This document shows, one piece after another, positions 33,128 to 46,507 of a stretch of 64,000 nucleotides of DNA. Numbering within the stretch: the first letter of the stretch is position 1; every line of letters begins with the position of its first letter. The position numbers and the translations under genes were made by a program. The stretch is from assembly GCA_048013815.1 (NCBI GenBank), contig CM106586.1:4092001-4156000 (forward strand). The letters are read 5' to 3'. A model generated the notes under the pieces. It did no database searches, was not told where the DNA came from, and saw nothing but the letters and a program-made list of their open reading frames with translations. Source of the stretch: Setoptus koraiensis. Taxonomy: Eukaryota > Arthropoda.

Positions 33128-35778
33128 GTCAAATTTGCTGTCATTATTATCAGCAGCAGCAGCAGCATCAGCATCACAGGCAGCAGCGCACAAAGGCAAC
33201 AACAACAAAGGACGGTCGCAGCTGATCGACAATTGGGCCAACAACAATCGTCGCTGCAACACAATTGGAGCAACAGCCAGCACAACAACAACAACAACGG
33301 CAACAACGACAACAGCAACACGCCAGCAATCACAAGCAGTGAGCAGCGACGGATAAGAAGTTTGTCAGCGCTGGCTGGCAGCGTCTGACAGTGTCTGGCA
33401 GCGGTAATTTATGGCCGCCAGCTAATGACAGCAGTTAATAGAAATGGATGCAAATTTACACTTGACGACACTGACAAATCGTCGCCGCTCCATCACTGTC
33501 AGGCGCCTGTGCAAACGCGCCAAAGCGTCCGTCCATCTGGCGGACCGGGCCGGCCCGGCCTGGCACATAATTGAGTTTGTGCGCCATCATTGGGGTACCG
33601 GCGGCACCCATGCGCCCATGTGATAGCCCAAATGAGATGGCCCGACAGAAACAGTTTTGCGGCCCGGCAAAACTGGTTGCTGCTGGGGCGCACAGGTGAG
33701 CGCGCCAGTGTCAGCTAGATACCGATTTATCGGACGGTGTCGATATGTGGCGCTCGTGTGCGCGCCAGCATGAGCAAACGCGTGCGCGCCGCGCCGGCAT
33801 GAGCAAATGCGTGCGCGCCGCGCCGGGACCCGAGCGGGCGAGTGGAGCGGGCGAGTGGAGCGGCCAAGCGTTGCAACGGTGGCCAGCTTAATGGTCAGTG
33901 GCATGTCGCGGACAGGATGCCGGTGAGGCGCAGCGGCGCACAAACTGTCAGTGGGCCATTTATCAGTGCAAAGTGTTTGTGTTTGCGCTATAAACAAGAT
34001 TAATGTCCAAATACTGTCCATTGTCATAATGGCCATAATTTACCTTTTATCTTGTTCGTGTCGCTGTTGTCGTTGTTGCTTGTTTTGTTTGCACTGCCGC
34101 TGCCATTTAGACGCACTCGCCACATTTACACACGCACTCTGCCGGCGGGGGCACCAACCAACCGGCCAGCATCCGCCGGCCAGCACCCGCCGGCCAACCG
34201 CCGAGCAACCGGTTAGGGCAACAAGCGCCCGGCGAGCCCGACACCGACCCGACCAACACCGACCAGCCAGACAAGCAGCAGCGCCACCTACGGCACGAGC
34301 GAACGCGGCTGTTATTGAATTTAATAACGGCGACCGACTTGAACTGACTGGCCCGACAACGGCCAATAATCATAGTCGTATAAATCATTGCTAATGAGCG
34401 GCCACCGCGGTCACCATGCCCGCGCCCGCTCGGCCAGCACGGGCCGGCCCGTGCTGGGCACGCCGCCAAACTGCATGCAAAACTTGAGTCAAACTTGAGT
34501 TAAACTTGCCCACACACCCGCACCAAACTGCCCCCAGGACTCACGGGCCAATATTGCACGGTCTTGCCGAGCGCCCACCGCCCCGGGAGCCCGCTCGATT
34601 CGCGAGAATACCCGTCCCATCTGCGAGAGTGCCCGAACGATTTTTGAGAGTACCCGTCAGATTGTTGAGAATACCAGGGGCCCTGGGCAGGCGATTGGGG
34701 GCGGCGGGCCGACGGGCGACGGAGGGACTCGGTTAGCGGGGGCGATAAATCAGTGGAGCGCGTCACGTTATTTCGCGTCGAGCCTTATTTATCTGCGTCG
34801 AGCGCTTTTTCTTGCTGCTGTTGTCGTTGTTGCTGCTGTTGTCGTTGTTGCTGCTGTTGTTGGCATCTTCTTTATTATTATTGTCGACAAGCAACAAGGG
34901 CGATTGTTGCGTTTAACTGCCATTTAACCATTTGCAACACCGACACCACTGACTCTGGCAACAGTGACCAGTGTCCGCTGCAAAACGGTGGCCATTTGCC
35001 ATTTAATAGTCGTTTGATTTCACGATAAATACCCCGGGCACAGGCTTGTGCTGCCCGTATCCAGGCAGCTCATTAGGTTTTGAGAATGCCAGAATGTTTT
35101 GGGAGCCTGCTCATAGTGTGCGCAATTGTGTTGGGGCCAGCGACAAAATCGCCCGCTCGCAAATAGCGCCTCGTAAACATAGAGGCGCTGCGAGCGGGGC
35201 ACAAATCACGCGCCGGCAATCGCACAAGCGAACGACGCCGGCCAGCAACAACAACAATTAAATTAACAAATCAAATAAAATACCCAAATAAAACGGCGAC
35301 GGTTGCCGCAGTCAGGTCGCGGGCGCTGTCGTTGTGGCTGTCGTTGGCGCAACGGCAACAACAACAACGACAACAGCAACAACAACGACAACGACAGCCG
35401 CGCTGACCAATTGCCGCGAATGTCGCTCGCGAGCGACGATATTTGACGGGCGAGGGCCATTTGTCGGTCATTTGTTGTAGATACACGATGGATGACCACT
35501 GATTAGCGGCGAATGCACGCTCCACTTGAGACACATAATACGAGCGGCCTCTGTATTATATACTCACAACTTGTAGAGGCGCTCGCAACGCCGGCCAAAC
35601 GAGCGCTCTCTTGCTGGCAATTGTTTTAGCACGACAGCGCAACGTGTTACGTAATTAGGCCTGTGTAATTTATTGGCTTTGTTAGTTTAATTTATTGGCA
35701 TCGGCTGCAAACTGCGCCACTGTGCCGCTGTGAGCACAAGCCGCAAACAGAGCAGCAAATAGCAAATCGCAAATTCAA

Positions 35779-35840
35779 CAGCAACAACAGCAACAACAAC
35801 AACAGCAACAACAGCAACAACAACAACAACGACAACAACA
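35779..35840 (+). repeat. CAA/CAG triplet repeat
   Basis: Interrupted CAACAG units ending in CGACAACAACAA. Confidence 0.9.
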
Positions 35841-38153
35841 AATAACATTTAACGAATGACGCGCCGGCGCCCACGCATCCAATGCGCCATTCGATGGACG
35901 AGCAGCAACAACCGCTTGTCTTGTGGTATTTGTGGCCTTATTTGGGTACCTCATGTATTGATTAATAGCTTATTATAATGTGCGCCAATTTAACAATTTA
36001 TTACAAAGTATAACGGTTGCACAGTAGGTGGCACTTTAAACCGTTTAAACTGACAGTTGCCAAACCCCAAATAGCGGCCTGATTGTATTGCTACAAACCG
36101 CCGGCCAGATTCGCGCAAATCAACGAATGCGACACGGATAAAAGAGAAAAAGATAAATATTATCGTCGTTATTGTTTAATGTCACTCTCGACTGGCCAGC
36201 CAGTGGCACAGCGACAGACTCGACAAATGGTCGTGTTGTTATTGTCTTATCTCTGACGGCTGCAACTATCAACTATCCGCTGGCACGACAATTAAATTTG
36301 AATTATCTGCCTCTTTTATGTCGCGTCCATTTTACACGATTTTACGACCAGCGACACACAGCACAAAATTGCCCCCTGCCCAAACATTTCGCCCGGCGGG
36401 CCCACTTCTTGCTGCTGCCAAACGCTCTTGTTGTCGCACTATCCGACTATCCGACCATCCGACTATCCGACTATCTGAGTATCTGAGTATCTGAGTGTAT
36501 CTCGGTGTATCCGTATATCCGTCTATCCGTGTATTGTCGTTAATGGCCGGGCAAGAGGGCCATTAACGAGCGCACACACAGTTGAATGGTCGGCCAAGAT
36601 GCACAGATTAACTCGCAACATTGACTCAACGCAACATTGATATCCCAATGTGCGATCCCATCAGTCCAGTTTAACGGGCCCCACTGTCGCCATATCGTGC
36701 CTACCAAACGAGGGCTCCCAATAATTGCCCGAATCGAGCGCTATCTGGACGCTGCATTCTGGCGCTCATCTGGGCCGCACACCCTGCCGGCACGCGGATC
36801 CGGTCCGGATCCGCGGATCACAAGTTGGTTCACAAACAGTCTGTCATCTGTTGAATTGGCATTGTCGGCCAGTGAGATCGGTGTGGCAGCGCTGACAGTT
36901 GTGAGCGGCCAGAACAAAATTAATTTGACGACAGCGACACCGTTAATTGATATTGCGATTGTCGTGTTATGTATTGTGTGCCAATTATCGATCAATTGAC
37001 ATGGACAGTTATGGCATTATGGCATTATGGCAATTATTACGGCTTAATGCAATAACTGCTCGCCTTGTACAACAGACTGTGCGACAAAATTGTCCGGCGC
37101 TGTGACGCAACTATGATGTAACTGTGATGTAACTGTGATACAAGGGTGATACAAGGGCGATGTAACTGCGATGTAACTGTTGGTGTGCAACGGAATGGCA
37201 ACACGACCAATGGGCAGGGGATAAATCTTTCGTGGGGCCTCCGTGTTTTGCAAGGGGGCCCTTCGGTGGGAGCCGCGCCAAGTAGCAGCTAAAATTGTGT
37301 GATTACGAGCGGCCTCTGATTAATGGCCTGACACTTCCTGGCTGCTGGTAGCTGGTCGTGTAACAAACGACAGCATAATACGACAGCATAAACGACAACG
37401 TAATACGACAACGTAATACGACAACGCAATGCGACGGCGCAATACGACGGCGCCCCTCATTGGGGCCCTCTGGTGCCCGTGTTATCTGTGTTAATCGATT
37501 GTTTGTATATTTGTAGCATGTTGGTGATATATGTCCGCCCAGAAGCATGCCAGTGCTCATGTGACGATGATTAATGTCGACCATTATACAGTCGAGTTGA
37601 GACAGCAACACAGTGACAGTGAGTGTCGTGCCCGAGTCATTTGTTTTGCGCCCCAACTGTCTCATTGGGAACCTTTAAATGGGCGCTGCAGCCATTCGTT
37701 ATTTGGATCGGTTGCCGGTCGGCAATTGCCAATCGCCAGTCGTCTCGCGCCAGTCGCCAATTGCCGATTTCACTGAATCCGAACATATCCAAAGGGGGGC
37801 CAATTTAATTTGGCGTCTTGCGCGACAACAACAACAACAACAGCAACGACACGTCCATTTGTCTGGACATGTGCGCACAACTGACAGCCAACGATGACAA
37901 CGACAACTTGCAAATGGGCCCACTAACAGTCCGCTCTGACATGACATTTCGGACACTCGCTCTCCAACAATGTGAGAGCCACTATTAATTAAGCCACCTC
38001 GGCGCCCCCGGCGCACCTCAGCGGCGGCGGCCGGGCGTCTGGCGGCGGGCGTCTGGGCCCGCATCTCTCGCGGCTCCCGTCTCCCGGCTGCCAGTAGCCA
38101 CTGGGCGACCAGAGCGGTGCACCGGTGGCACGTCCAGTCTTGGGCACACGGAG

Positions 38154-38227
38154 GGGAGAGCTCCAGCGCAGGGAGAGCTCCAGCGCAGGGAGAGCTCCAG
38201 CGCAGGGAGAGCTCCAGCGCAGGGAGG
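38154..38227 (+). repeat. 17-bp minisatellite (GGGAGAGCTCCAGCGCA), four copies
   Basis: Four identical head-to-tail copies, each with a GAGCTC site. The absence of mismatches suggests a recent expansion. Confidence 0.95.
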
Positions 38228-38516
38228 GTTGTTGCCAAAAAACAACTCTCCCTCCGAACAACTCAGAAACAAAATGAGTGACGCCGATTCCGACGGAATG
38301 CACGTCAGAGTTTGCACGAGAGTTTGTTGAAAAGTTTGACAGCGACCGTGTGAAGTGTGTGTGTGTGTGTGCAAATTTAAACAAACTTGTTCTCGGCTGT
38401 CGCTGGCGGGATTCGGGCCGGCGAGTCGCGTCGGTTTGCGCCATCGGCGCGTCTCTTGGCCACGGCAAATCACTAAAAAAAGCGAGAGAGAGCCACCAAT
38501 AATGATACCGCCGTCG

Positions 38517-38552
38517 CGATGATGATGATGATGATCATCATCATCATCATCG
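38517..38552. repeat. Perfect 36-bp palindrome of GAT then ATC triplets
   Basis: CGATGATG... runs into its exact reverse complement ...CATCATCG around an AT centre. Confidence 0.92.
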
Positions 38553-39470
38553 ATCATTTATTCTCATGGATGAAAATTGATGATCATCGCCATTAATGAT
38601 CACGAACAACAACAACAACAACATCGACTACAACTACACGAAAAAATAAATCTTTCTGCATCGTTGCCGCCTGCCCGGTCGCTGCCAGCGGAGCCCTGCG
38701 AGATCGCGCCATTAGCAGTTGATTTTAAAGGCTGGCAATTTCGCCAGCTCCGCCAGCGCCAACCGGAGCGCCGCCGAGAGGCCGACGGTGGCCCAGTGGC
38801 CAAGTCGTGCCCGCCACCCAGCACTGGCCACTGGGTATTTTGCGAGCGTTTCGGCGGCATCTCGCGGGCATTTCGCTGGCATTTTGCGAGCTTTGGGCGC
38901 TCGCCGGGCACTCGGTGAGCATTTGCATTCCGCGCTCGCCAACCGTGCCCGCCGCTCCCCGGGCCCGAGCGCCGCCTCAAGTGGCCCGACCGGCCCAGTG
39001 CACACCAACCAACCAACACACCCCATAAACGTATCATGTGCGTGCGCGATACAGGCCGGCCAACGACGACAAATGTGGGCCCCGCTCGCTGGGGATTTAT
39101 CGCAGATTTCGGGTGCTCGTGACAGCGGCGAGCAGCACTTTGTTTGCACTACAAACGAGCCACGGCCAGGCCCCCTCGCAACGTCTCCATAAATCATCTG
39201 CGTGCTGTTAGTGCGTCAAAAGTGACAGTTTATGGCTATTATAGCCCGCTTGTCGGGCACACGAAAAACAATCAATTATTATCATTATTATTACTACAAC
39301 TATCACTGTTGCGCGCACTGCAGCTCGCACAATTTGAAAATGATTGAGGAGCCCGCCAAGCACCATCCATCAATCCTACCCTTACCCGGCCGCTCGCCCG
39401 GCCGCCGCCCGATGGCTTGCCCGACGGCTTGCCGGCCCGTATTTCGTGTTGGGCAGATGTCGGTATTTGG

Positions 39471-39560
39471 TGCTGTGGCTCTTGGTGGCTCTTGGTGGCT
39501 TGCTGCGGCTCGCTGCGGCTTTCTGCGGCTCGCTGCGGCTTTCTGCGGCTTATTGCGGAA
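39471..39560 (+). repeat. 10-bp repeat (CTGCGGCTTT/TGGTGGCTCT)
   Basis: Nine consecutive decamers in two related variants. Confidence 0.85.
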
Positions 39561-39990
39561 CAGTGCGGCCCCGAGCCGCTGCCAGGACAAAACGGGCCGG
39601 AATGCCCAGCAGCGGCAGTAATGGTTGTAGTGGTGCGGTGGTATGGGCGGTTGTAATGCGGGCATAATGAGTGTGTGCATTGAGCCAGTTTGTGATTGAG
39701 AGATAGCTCATTCATCATAATCAACAATGGTCGTCAGACAACAACGAGACCGTTTTAGCAATCAGGCAATAGCGCAATCGCACAAGGCACGCAGCCAAAA
39801 TGATTGATTGAGCACCCCCAATCACCTCTGTGTCACGCTCATACTTGTGGCCCGCTCATAGTCGGGCCCGCTCGCAGCGCGCCGTCGGCCGGCCCGTCAA
39901 ATGCGGGCCTTGATTGATTCGCCCATGAGTCGGCGGGCCGCTATGAGCCGTCTCATGAGTCGCCTATGATAGTTTGCTGCAAAATATCAT

Positions 39991-40040
39991 GGCCATATCT
40001 GGCCATATCTGGCCATATCTGGCCATATCTGGCTATATCT
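39991..40040 (+). repeat. 10-bp repeat (GGCCATATCT), five copies
   Basis: Four identical decamers and a fifth with one change (GGCTATATCT). Confidence 0.93.
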
Positions 40041-40912
40041 GGCGCTGCCAATGTCGACAACATTGTATACCAATATATACAAGTTGGCATGGGAATGTGC
40101 GCGCGTTGCAGCGTCGCAACAGATGCCGTCGCCACGCCAACCGGCTCTCACTCTCGCAGCGCACATAAACAGCGATGCAAATCAAGGTGAGTGAGCCGCT
40201 AATTAAGATCAATGCGATCGCGATTGATTGATTGGTTATTGTGCGTGTGTGTTAAAAAGCGCAAAGTCGTCGGATCAACGGCGAGTTTGTTTGCTTGCTT
40301 ATATAAAAACGTATATATAAACGTATAATATGAAACGTATAATATAAAATGCGCAATATATAATTAGAGGGCCCGACGTTCGTCTGGCAGCGCCACAGCG
40401 TTTGTCAGCGTCTGTCAGTTGAGAGCTTTTTAGCAGCTGAGCCACAGTCAGCTGAGCGACAGTCAGCTGAGCGAGCTGTCACACGCATGCACTTGCACTT
40501 TGTCCGATTGCGCTCCACTACGCCCGTGTGTCACTGTCTGACACCTGTCAGACAATGCCAGTTTGACAGTTGGCGTCGTCGTTGGCGCTGTTGTTGTTGT
40601 TGCTGCCGCTGTTGCTGCTGTTGTTGGCGCTGTCGCTGCTGCTGCTGCTGCTGCTGCAAACTCAAACAGTTAGACGCGAACAGTTAGACGGCAACTGTCA
40701 GACTCGAACAGTTGGCGACCCATGCAGGCAGCAGCGAAAGGGGAGCAGCGATCACGGCGAGACAGTTAGACAGATAGGTGAGCGAAATGTCGAGTGTGCT
40801 GTGCTGGCGCCCATGATGAATCAAGAGCAAGTGCAACGTGAGTGACAGCCAACGACGACAGCGACAATGATACATTCTGGCTGTGCGCCGATCTGGCCAG
40901 AATAGCAGCCCA

Positions 40913-40997
40913 ACAACAACACCAACAACAACAACAACAGCAACAACAGCAGCAACAACACCAACAACACCAACAACACCAGCAACAACGACAGCGG
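40913..40997 (+). repeat. CAA/CAC/CAG triplet repeat
   Basis: Interrupted CAACAAC with CACCAACAA units. Confidence 0.88.
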
Positions 40998-42792
40998 GCG
41001 AGTCGAGTCAAGATCGAGAGGCAGAGGGACAAGTTTACACTAGCTGTCTGTCTGTCTCAATGGCTCAGCGGCTATCTGACAGATGATTGATGACACTGTT
41101 GTGCTGATGATGAGCAAGAATTAATCGTTGCCACACAACACCAACAACAACACCGACGACGACGACGACACCAACAACAACGGCAACAGCAGCAACAGCG
41201 ACGGCAGCAGCAACCCCTGAAACTGAACACTGATTTGCGAGCGGCTCAAGTTATTATAATTATTATTATTAGTATTACCATTATTATTAGCATGAGCAAT
41301 TGGGCAGAGCGCGACGTCTAGACGTCGGGCCGGCGCAACGTTGGCCACTTGCTCATGATTCATAGCTCGTAGCCTAGCCACTGCATGATAACTTATGATA
41401 AGTTATGAATCATGAGTTATGAATGCGCAAATATGCGCACAATGAGCACAAATAGCGGCGGCGGCGGCGGCCCGAACAAATTGAATTGGGATGCATGATT
41501 AATGATTAATCTAATGACGATCATTAGATCATCTCGGCTAGCTGCGCTTGCGTTGGCCGCGACGTCAGCCATGTCAGTGTTGCCAGTTTTGTTGTCAGTG
41601 TTGCCAGTTTGGTTGCCAGTTTTGTTGTCAGTTTGGTTGCCAGTTCTCGTCTGGCAGCGTTGCCAGCCATAACAGTGTTGCCAGCCATGTCAGTGTTGCC
41701 AGCGTTGCGTGCCCGTCGCTGGCTGGCTGGCAAGCCGGCCGTGCCGAGACAGCCAGCAGTCAGTGAGTAATTAGCAGGCCCACCAACAGGTGAACCTGTT
41801 AACCTTACGCAATGTGGGTTTGTTTTGGATTAATTTCGTTGGTGCGCATGGCGAGCAACGGGCAATTGGTTAGTGATGATATGGCTCACTGACAGCCATA
41901 TCAAGAGTGTGTATTCCAACAGTGTGTGTGCCAAGAATTTGTGATTAATGAGCGGTGTCAGTTAGCATTTGCCGCCGTTGTCATATCATGATATTGCTAT
42001 TACAGTATCACACAGTATGGCGTTGTTGTGTTGTTGTGTTGTTGTGTTGTGGAAGCAGCAGTAGTTGCAGTTGTTGTCGTTGTTGTTGTTGTTGTTGCTG
42101 CCGCTTCTTCGCGGCGGCTTCTCGTCGGCTTCTCGTCGGCTGCCACTGCCGACTGCCGATTGCTGGCAAGCTGGCTAAAAAAGTAAAATACTAATTCGAA
42201 TCACACACACACAGCCCAATGAATAATAACACAACACAGCATCTTGTGGCAGCTCGACGAGCGACTCAGTCAACAAATTAACAGCCAGCGCTCATTGTGT
42301 GTCAAACGATAAATCAGGCGCGCAACAGCTGACGACACGACACCCCGACGCTGGCAAGTATGAGCCGCAATCGGGCCGCTCACCTGTCGCCCGTGTGTCG
42401 CTTATCAAGCCTTATAACGAGCATGAGCGAACGGATAAAAAAGGCACAAACAAATAGACACGGCAGAAACGGATAAACGCGCACACAATAAACGCACAAG
42501 CGACCAATAGACGGCGCCGGATAAATAAATAAACGGATGAATGAATGAGTGAATCTAATGACACGACAGCCAGTCAGGTGACTAAATGGCTGCGCTAAAC
42601 GGCTAAACGGCTACATTGGCCAACATGGCGCACGCCCACGCCAGTCGGCGAGACAGTTGCGAGCGGCGGTGCGCTAGTTGCCGGCAATCAATGGCAATCG
42701 TATTGATTAATGTGTGCCATTAATGAGCGCGTATCACACTCGCTTGTGTTTGCGTTTGTTTGCCATGTTTGTCAGTTTATTATAATGAGCGC

Positions 42793-42874
42793 TTTTTCCA
42801 TAGTTTTTCCATAGTTTTTCCATAGTTTTTCCATAGTTTTTCCACAGTTTTTCCATAGTTTTCCCATAGTTTTG
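42793..42874 (+). repeat. 11-bp repeat with phased T-tracts (TTTTTCCATAG)
   Basis: T4-5 tracts begin at 42793, 42804, 42815, 42826, 42837, 42848, 42859 and 42870, an exact 11-bp period over eight turns. Tracts phased near the helical repeat are a known cause of intrinsic DNA bending. Confidence 0.93.
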
Positions 42875-43837
42875 TTTGGCTTGGTTCGATCGGATAATCG
42901 CACACTCGCTCGCAATAATGCATGTAATAACATGATACGATAGTCGCTGTTTTATCACGGTCTCGCAGTGAAGAGATCAATCATTCGGGCATCATGATTC
43001 ATGCGGCAGCCAATGAATTTGGCAATTAGTTTATCATTGCGATTAGCAAATTTGCATGTCAGCCGGCGAGCCGTTGTTGCCCAACCGCCACGACAATTCA
43101 TCACCGACTCTCTCTCATGACTGCTGCTCATGTTGTTGTCGTTGCTGTTGTTGCTGTCGTTGCTGTTGTTGTTGTTGCTGCTGTCGTTGCTGTCGCTGCT
43201 GTTGTTGCGCCGACGTTTATGCGATGGCCAGACCGTCGGTTTGCGGCATGTCATTAGTCGCAACACAGGCAAGCTCGCCGAGCGTGCATCATTTGCATAA
43301 TTAGGCCTGTTATTGGCGCCATTTGGCGTGCCGTTACGGTCAACGCTGAGCTATGGTCAAAACACTTGGCCCAGCCCGGCCAATTATTATTCAAATTCAA
43401 TTACCTGTGCCAGGCCGGCCGGCCAGATTAATCAGTTGAGAGAGCGACAAATATGCGCGCCAAATATTTAATCAGCTCTAGGGCGTAAGGTGCCGCTGTC
43501 AGCTGACACTGGTCAGCGCCGAATACACGTAAATGTATATAGCGAATCAGCTGAATAGTGGATATGGTGAATATGGCCCAGAGTGGCTATTGGCCGCGCA
43601 TTGGGTTTATCTGGCTTCATCGCTCGCGGCTGACATGGACTGCTTTTCAGGTTGCCGTTGACGTTGCCGCTGCCGATCACCAACAATTTATTGATGACGC
43701 AATAGTGATAACAACAACAACAACAACAAAAAGGAATTCTTGGCTTGTTGGTGCTGGCTTTACTCGACTGCCTGCTGTCTGGCGCATCTGTTGTCGGCCC
43801 ATCTGATGCTGCCGACTCGACAGTGTCGAGGGAGCAT

Positions 43838-44023
<186 letters not shown>

Positions 44024-44610
44024 CCAGTATCACGTAAAAAAGCGATCACCTCATAGACACAATTTAATGACGCAATCGAAGAAGCGGTAGCGTTAATTCA
44101 TTCATCATGGGCGCAATGGTGCATCAGCGAGCGACATTAATGTATTGGCGCGCTGTTGTGCTGTTGTTGTGCTGTTGTCAATGTGGCTGGTGGCGCTGTC
44201 GTGGTCGTTGGTTGTTGTTGTTGTTGTCAGTTATGCTGGCATGTCGTTTCTGTCTGGCATGAGCGACGCGCGTGTCAAATTTGTCATCATCATCGGTCAT
44301 CATCAAGCTGCCTACTTTGGCGCTTTGCACGTTGCGCCGCGTACCGGCCGACAGCAGCATCGGCGGCGGCAGCAGCAACAACATCAGCGCCAACAACGCC
44401 AACAACGTCACCAACAACGCCAGCGACAACGCCAGTGACAGCGCCGGCGAAACGGGCAACAACAGCGCCAACAACAGCGCCAACAACAGCGAGCGAGCAG
44501 TCAGTGAGGCATTCAATTATTCAGTTGACAAGTTTGACCGTCCGCTTGTCAGCCACAGACAGAGCGGCCGCACCGCACCGCAGCCCGCACAGCCGCTGGC
44601 CGCGACGAAA

Positions 44611-44624
44611 TGGGGGGGGGGGGC
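44611..44624 (+). repeat. G homopolymer run
   Basis: About 12-13 consecutive G residues (the length is sequencing-sensitive). Confidence 0.7.
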
Positions 44625-45442
44625 CCGGTGCAGTCGCCACAGCTGTGGTCGCCACAATATAATAGTTGTTGCGCAATGGCTGACTCACCTGCGCTGCGGA
44701 GCCGGGCGCAGCCGAGATTGCAGTGGCTGTTGGTTGCAGTGGCGGCGGTCGGCGCGGCGCGGCAAATTGCGGACAAACAATGCGAGGGGCCCGACGGCAG
44801 CAACCTAATGCGACTGCGGAGCGGGCATACGGCTCGGCCGAGCGAATGATTGATTGATGGCGAACGCAAGCTCTCTATTGATATGAATTGATTGATTCAA
44901 TGCGAAACGAAACGAATTAACTGCAACGCAATTGAACGAATTGCCAATTGGACGATTCAAATCAGCGTCAGCCAGCGCTGCAATCGCACGGCACAAAGTG
45001 GATAAAATAAAATTGATGCAATAGTTAGTGTGCCGGCCAGTGCTTTTGTTTTGTTTCCAGCGAGAATTTTCTTCTTTTTGAATCAACGGCCAGCGGGCGC
45101 TGCCAAATTCCCATTCTGTCTGTCGCTTGCTCGCTCGCTTTCGAACGCCGCTGCTGCTGTCGCTGAATGAGATGCAATTCGATTAAACTAAATTGCCGAG
45201 CAGCTAAATTTTGTCTGACAGTTGAACGCATGGAACACGGCTAATTAACGAGCCAGCGCGCCGGTCGCCGCAGACAGAGTGGGCCGACAACTGTGTATTT
45301 ATAGGCCATTGATTGATCGGTTGTAGCCCAGAGCGAGACCATTACAACCATTCAATCAATGATTGATCGATTGAAAAAATTTTATTTGTTTAAATTCGTT
45401 AGCGACAGCAAATCCGACAGGAGCCCCTCTCGCCGTCCATCT

Positions 45443-45595
45443 CCGAAGCGATTTCAGCGCCGTTTCGGAGCGCTTTCAGTGCGCTCGCAATGCCATTTCA
45501 ACGCCATTTCAGTGCGATTTCAGTGCGATTCCAGTGCGATTTCGAAGCGATTTCGAAGCGACTTCGAAGCGATTTCGGAGCGATCTCAAGGCGAT
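45443..45595 (+). repeat. 11-bp repeat (GCGATTTCGAA/GCGATTTCAGT)
   Basis: About 13 diverged units, the most regular at 45510-45580. Confidence 0.88.
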
Positions 45596-45999
45596 TGTAT
45601 CGGGCCATTTGTGCCATTTGTCTGGCTGGCATTCACGCTCAATATTTATGCGATTTGTGCCATTCACGCGACGCCCTGTCAGTGGCCGCCCTCCAACGAA
45701 ACCAATAACGTCGATCCCTTTCGACAAGTTCTCGCGAAACGTCGTCGGCTCACTGTCGCTGGCGCACGTGACATGATCCATCCTTGTGGCTTGTCCGCGT
45801 GTCTGACAACTCTTGCAAGTCTCATCAATTTATAAATTTAATTTATTAATAGACCAATTCAACAGACCACGCCAAATCCTACCGGCCACCCACTCTCTCT
45901 CTCGACACTGTCCGCGCCGCTCCGGAAATAATTTCAGTTTTCACTGGTATCGCTCTTTTGCGGCTGGTCGGGCTCAATCGAGTCACAATGCAGCGTTGC

Positions 46000-46359
46000 C
46001 CGATTGGGGCCACTCGTTACAAACCACTTGCCACTTTGGGGCCCGGCGACACAGAGTTCATGCCAGACAGTCTGTCCGGCTGAGATATTTCGATCAACGA
46101 AAACGGGCTGCTAAACGCGTCTAAAATTGGATTACTCGAATTTCTAAAGGCCACAGTGGTGCCAGCAAGCGATTGTGAGATACGGGATACGGCAAATAAT
46201 GACGGCGGACGCAACGATTCGTTCAAAAATTTTCAATCGGTTATTGTGCTATTTAGTGTGTTTTTATTATCATTAGTATCATTGGTAAATCGTGATGATT
46301 CTTCCACTAATTTGCTGACTATTAGACGCGATGCGATGCCAACAAACAAACTTTTGTAA
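46000..46359 (+). pseudogene. Coding-like stretch interrupted by a stop, unidentified
   Basis: One plus-strand frame reads through about 30 mixed-composition codons, meets a TGA at 46081-46083, and continues open for 92 codons to a TAA at 46357-46359. Its composition is not repeat-derived, unlike its neighbours. The part after the stop includes DISINENGLLNASKIGLLEF and a hydrophobic LFSVFLLSLVSLV stretch. I recognise no family. The minus strand is also open here for about 70 codons (46017-46226, no ATG). It could be a relic of a gene, a small exon or chance. Confidence 0.22.
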
Positions 46360-46507
46360 CAATCTTATGCAATAGATTATGCAATAATGCTCAAGATGGC
46401 TAAAAATGTTCAAGTTGACCACCAACGCAGACGAATGAATGAGTGAATGAATAAATAGTGAATAATAATATTAATAATATCTCAATCTAGACGCGACACG
46501 GGGCCTC

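Larger units (their letters stand above)
30141..35900. other. Repeat-rich non-coding region (part 4 of gene desert)
   Basis: Contains an inverted repeat (30212-30271), 7-bp repeats (32095-32156), 11-bp repeats (32749-32805), GTTGTCGCT repeats (33069-33127) and CTG/CAA tracts around 34815-34862, 35358-35400 and 35779-35840. No exon is supported. Confidence 0.6.

Noticed and set aside
39991-40040. Telomere-like repeat
   Set aside because: Five decamers GGCCATATCT do not match known telomere units and are internal.
42793-42874. CRISPR-like array
   Set aside because: Units are 11 bp with no spacers and the genome is eukaryotic; it is a simple tandem repeat.
44156-44808. Overlapping 168- and 178-codon frames as coding exons
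   Set aside because: Driven by CAACGCC-type repeats and high GC. No family motif, and several frames are open at once.
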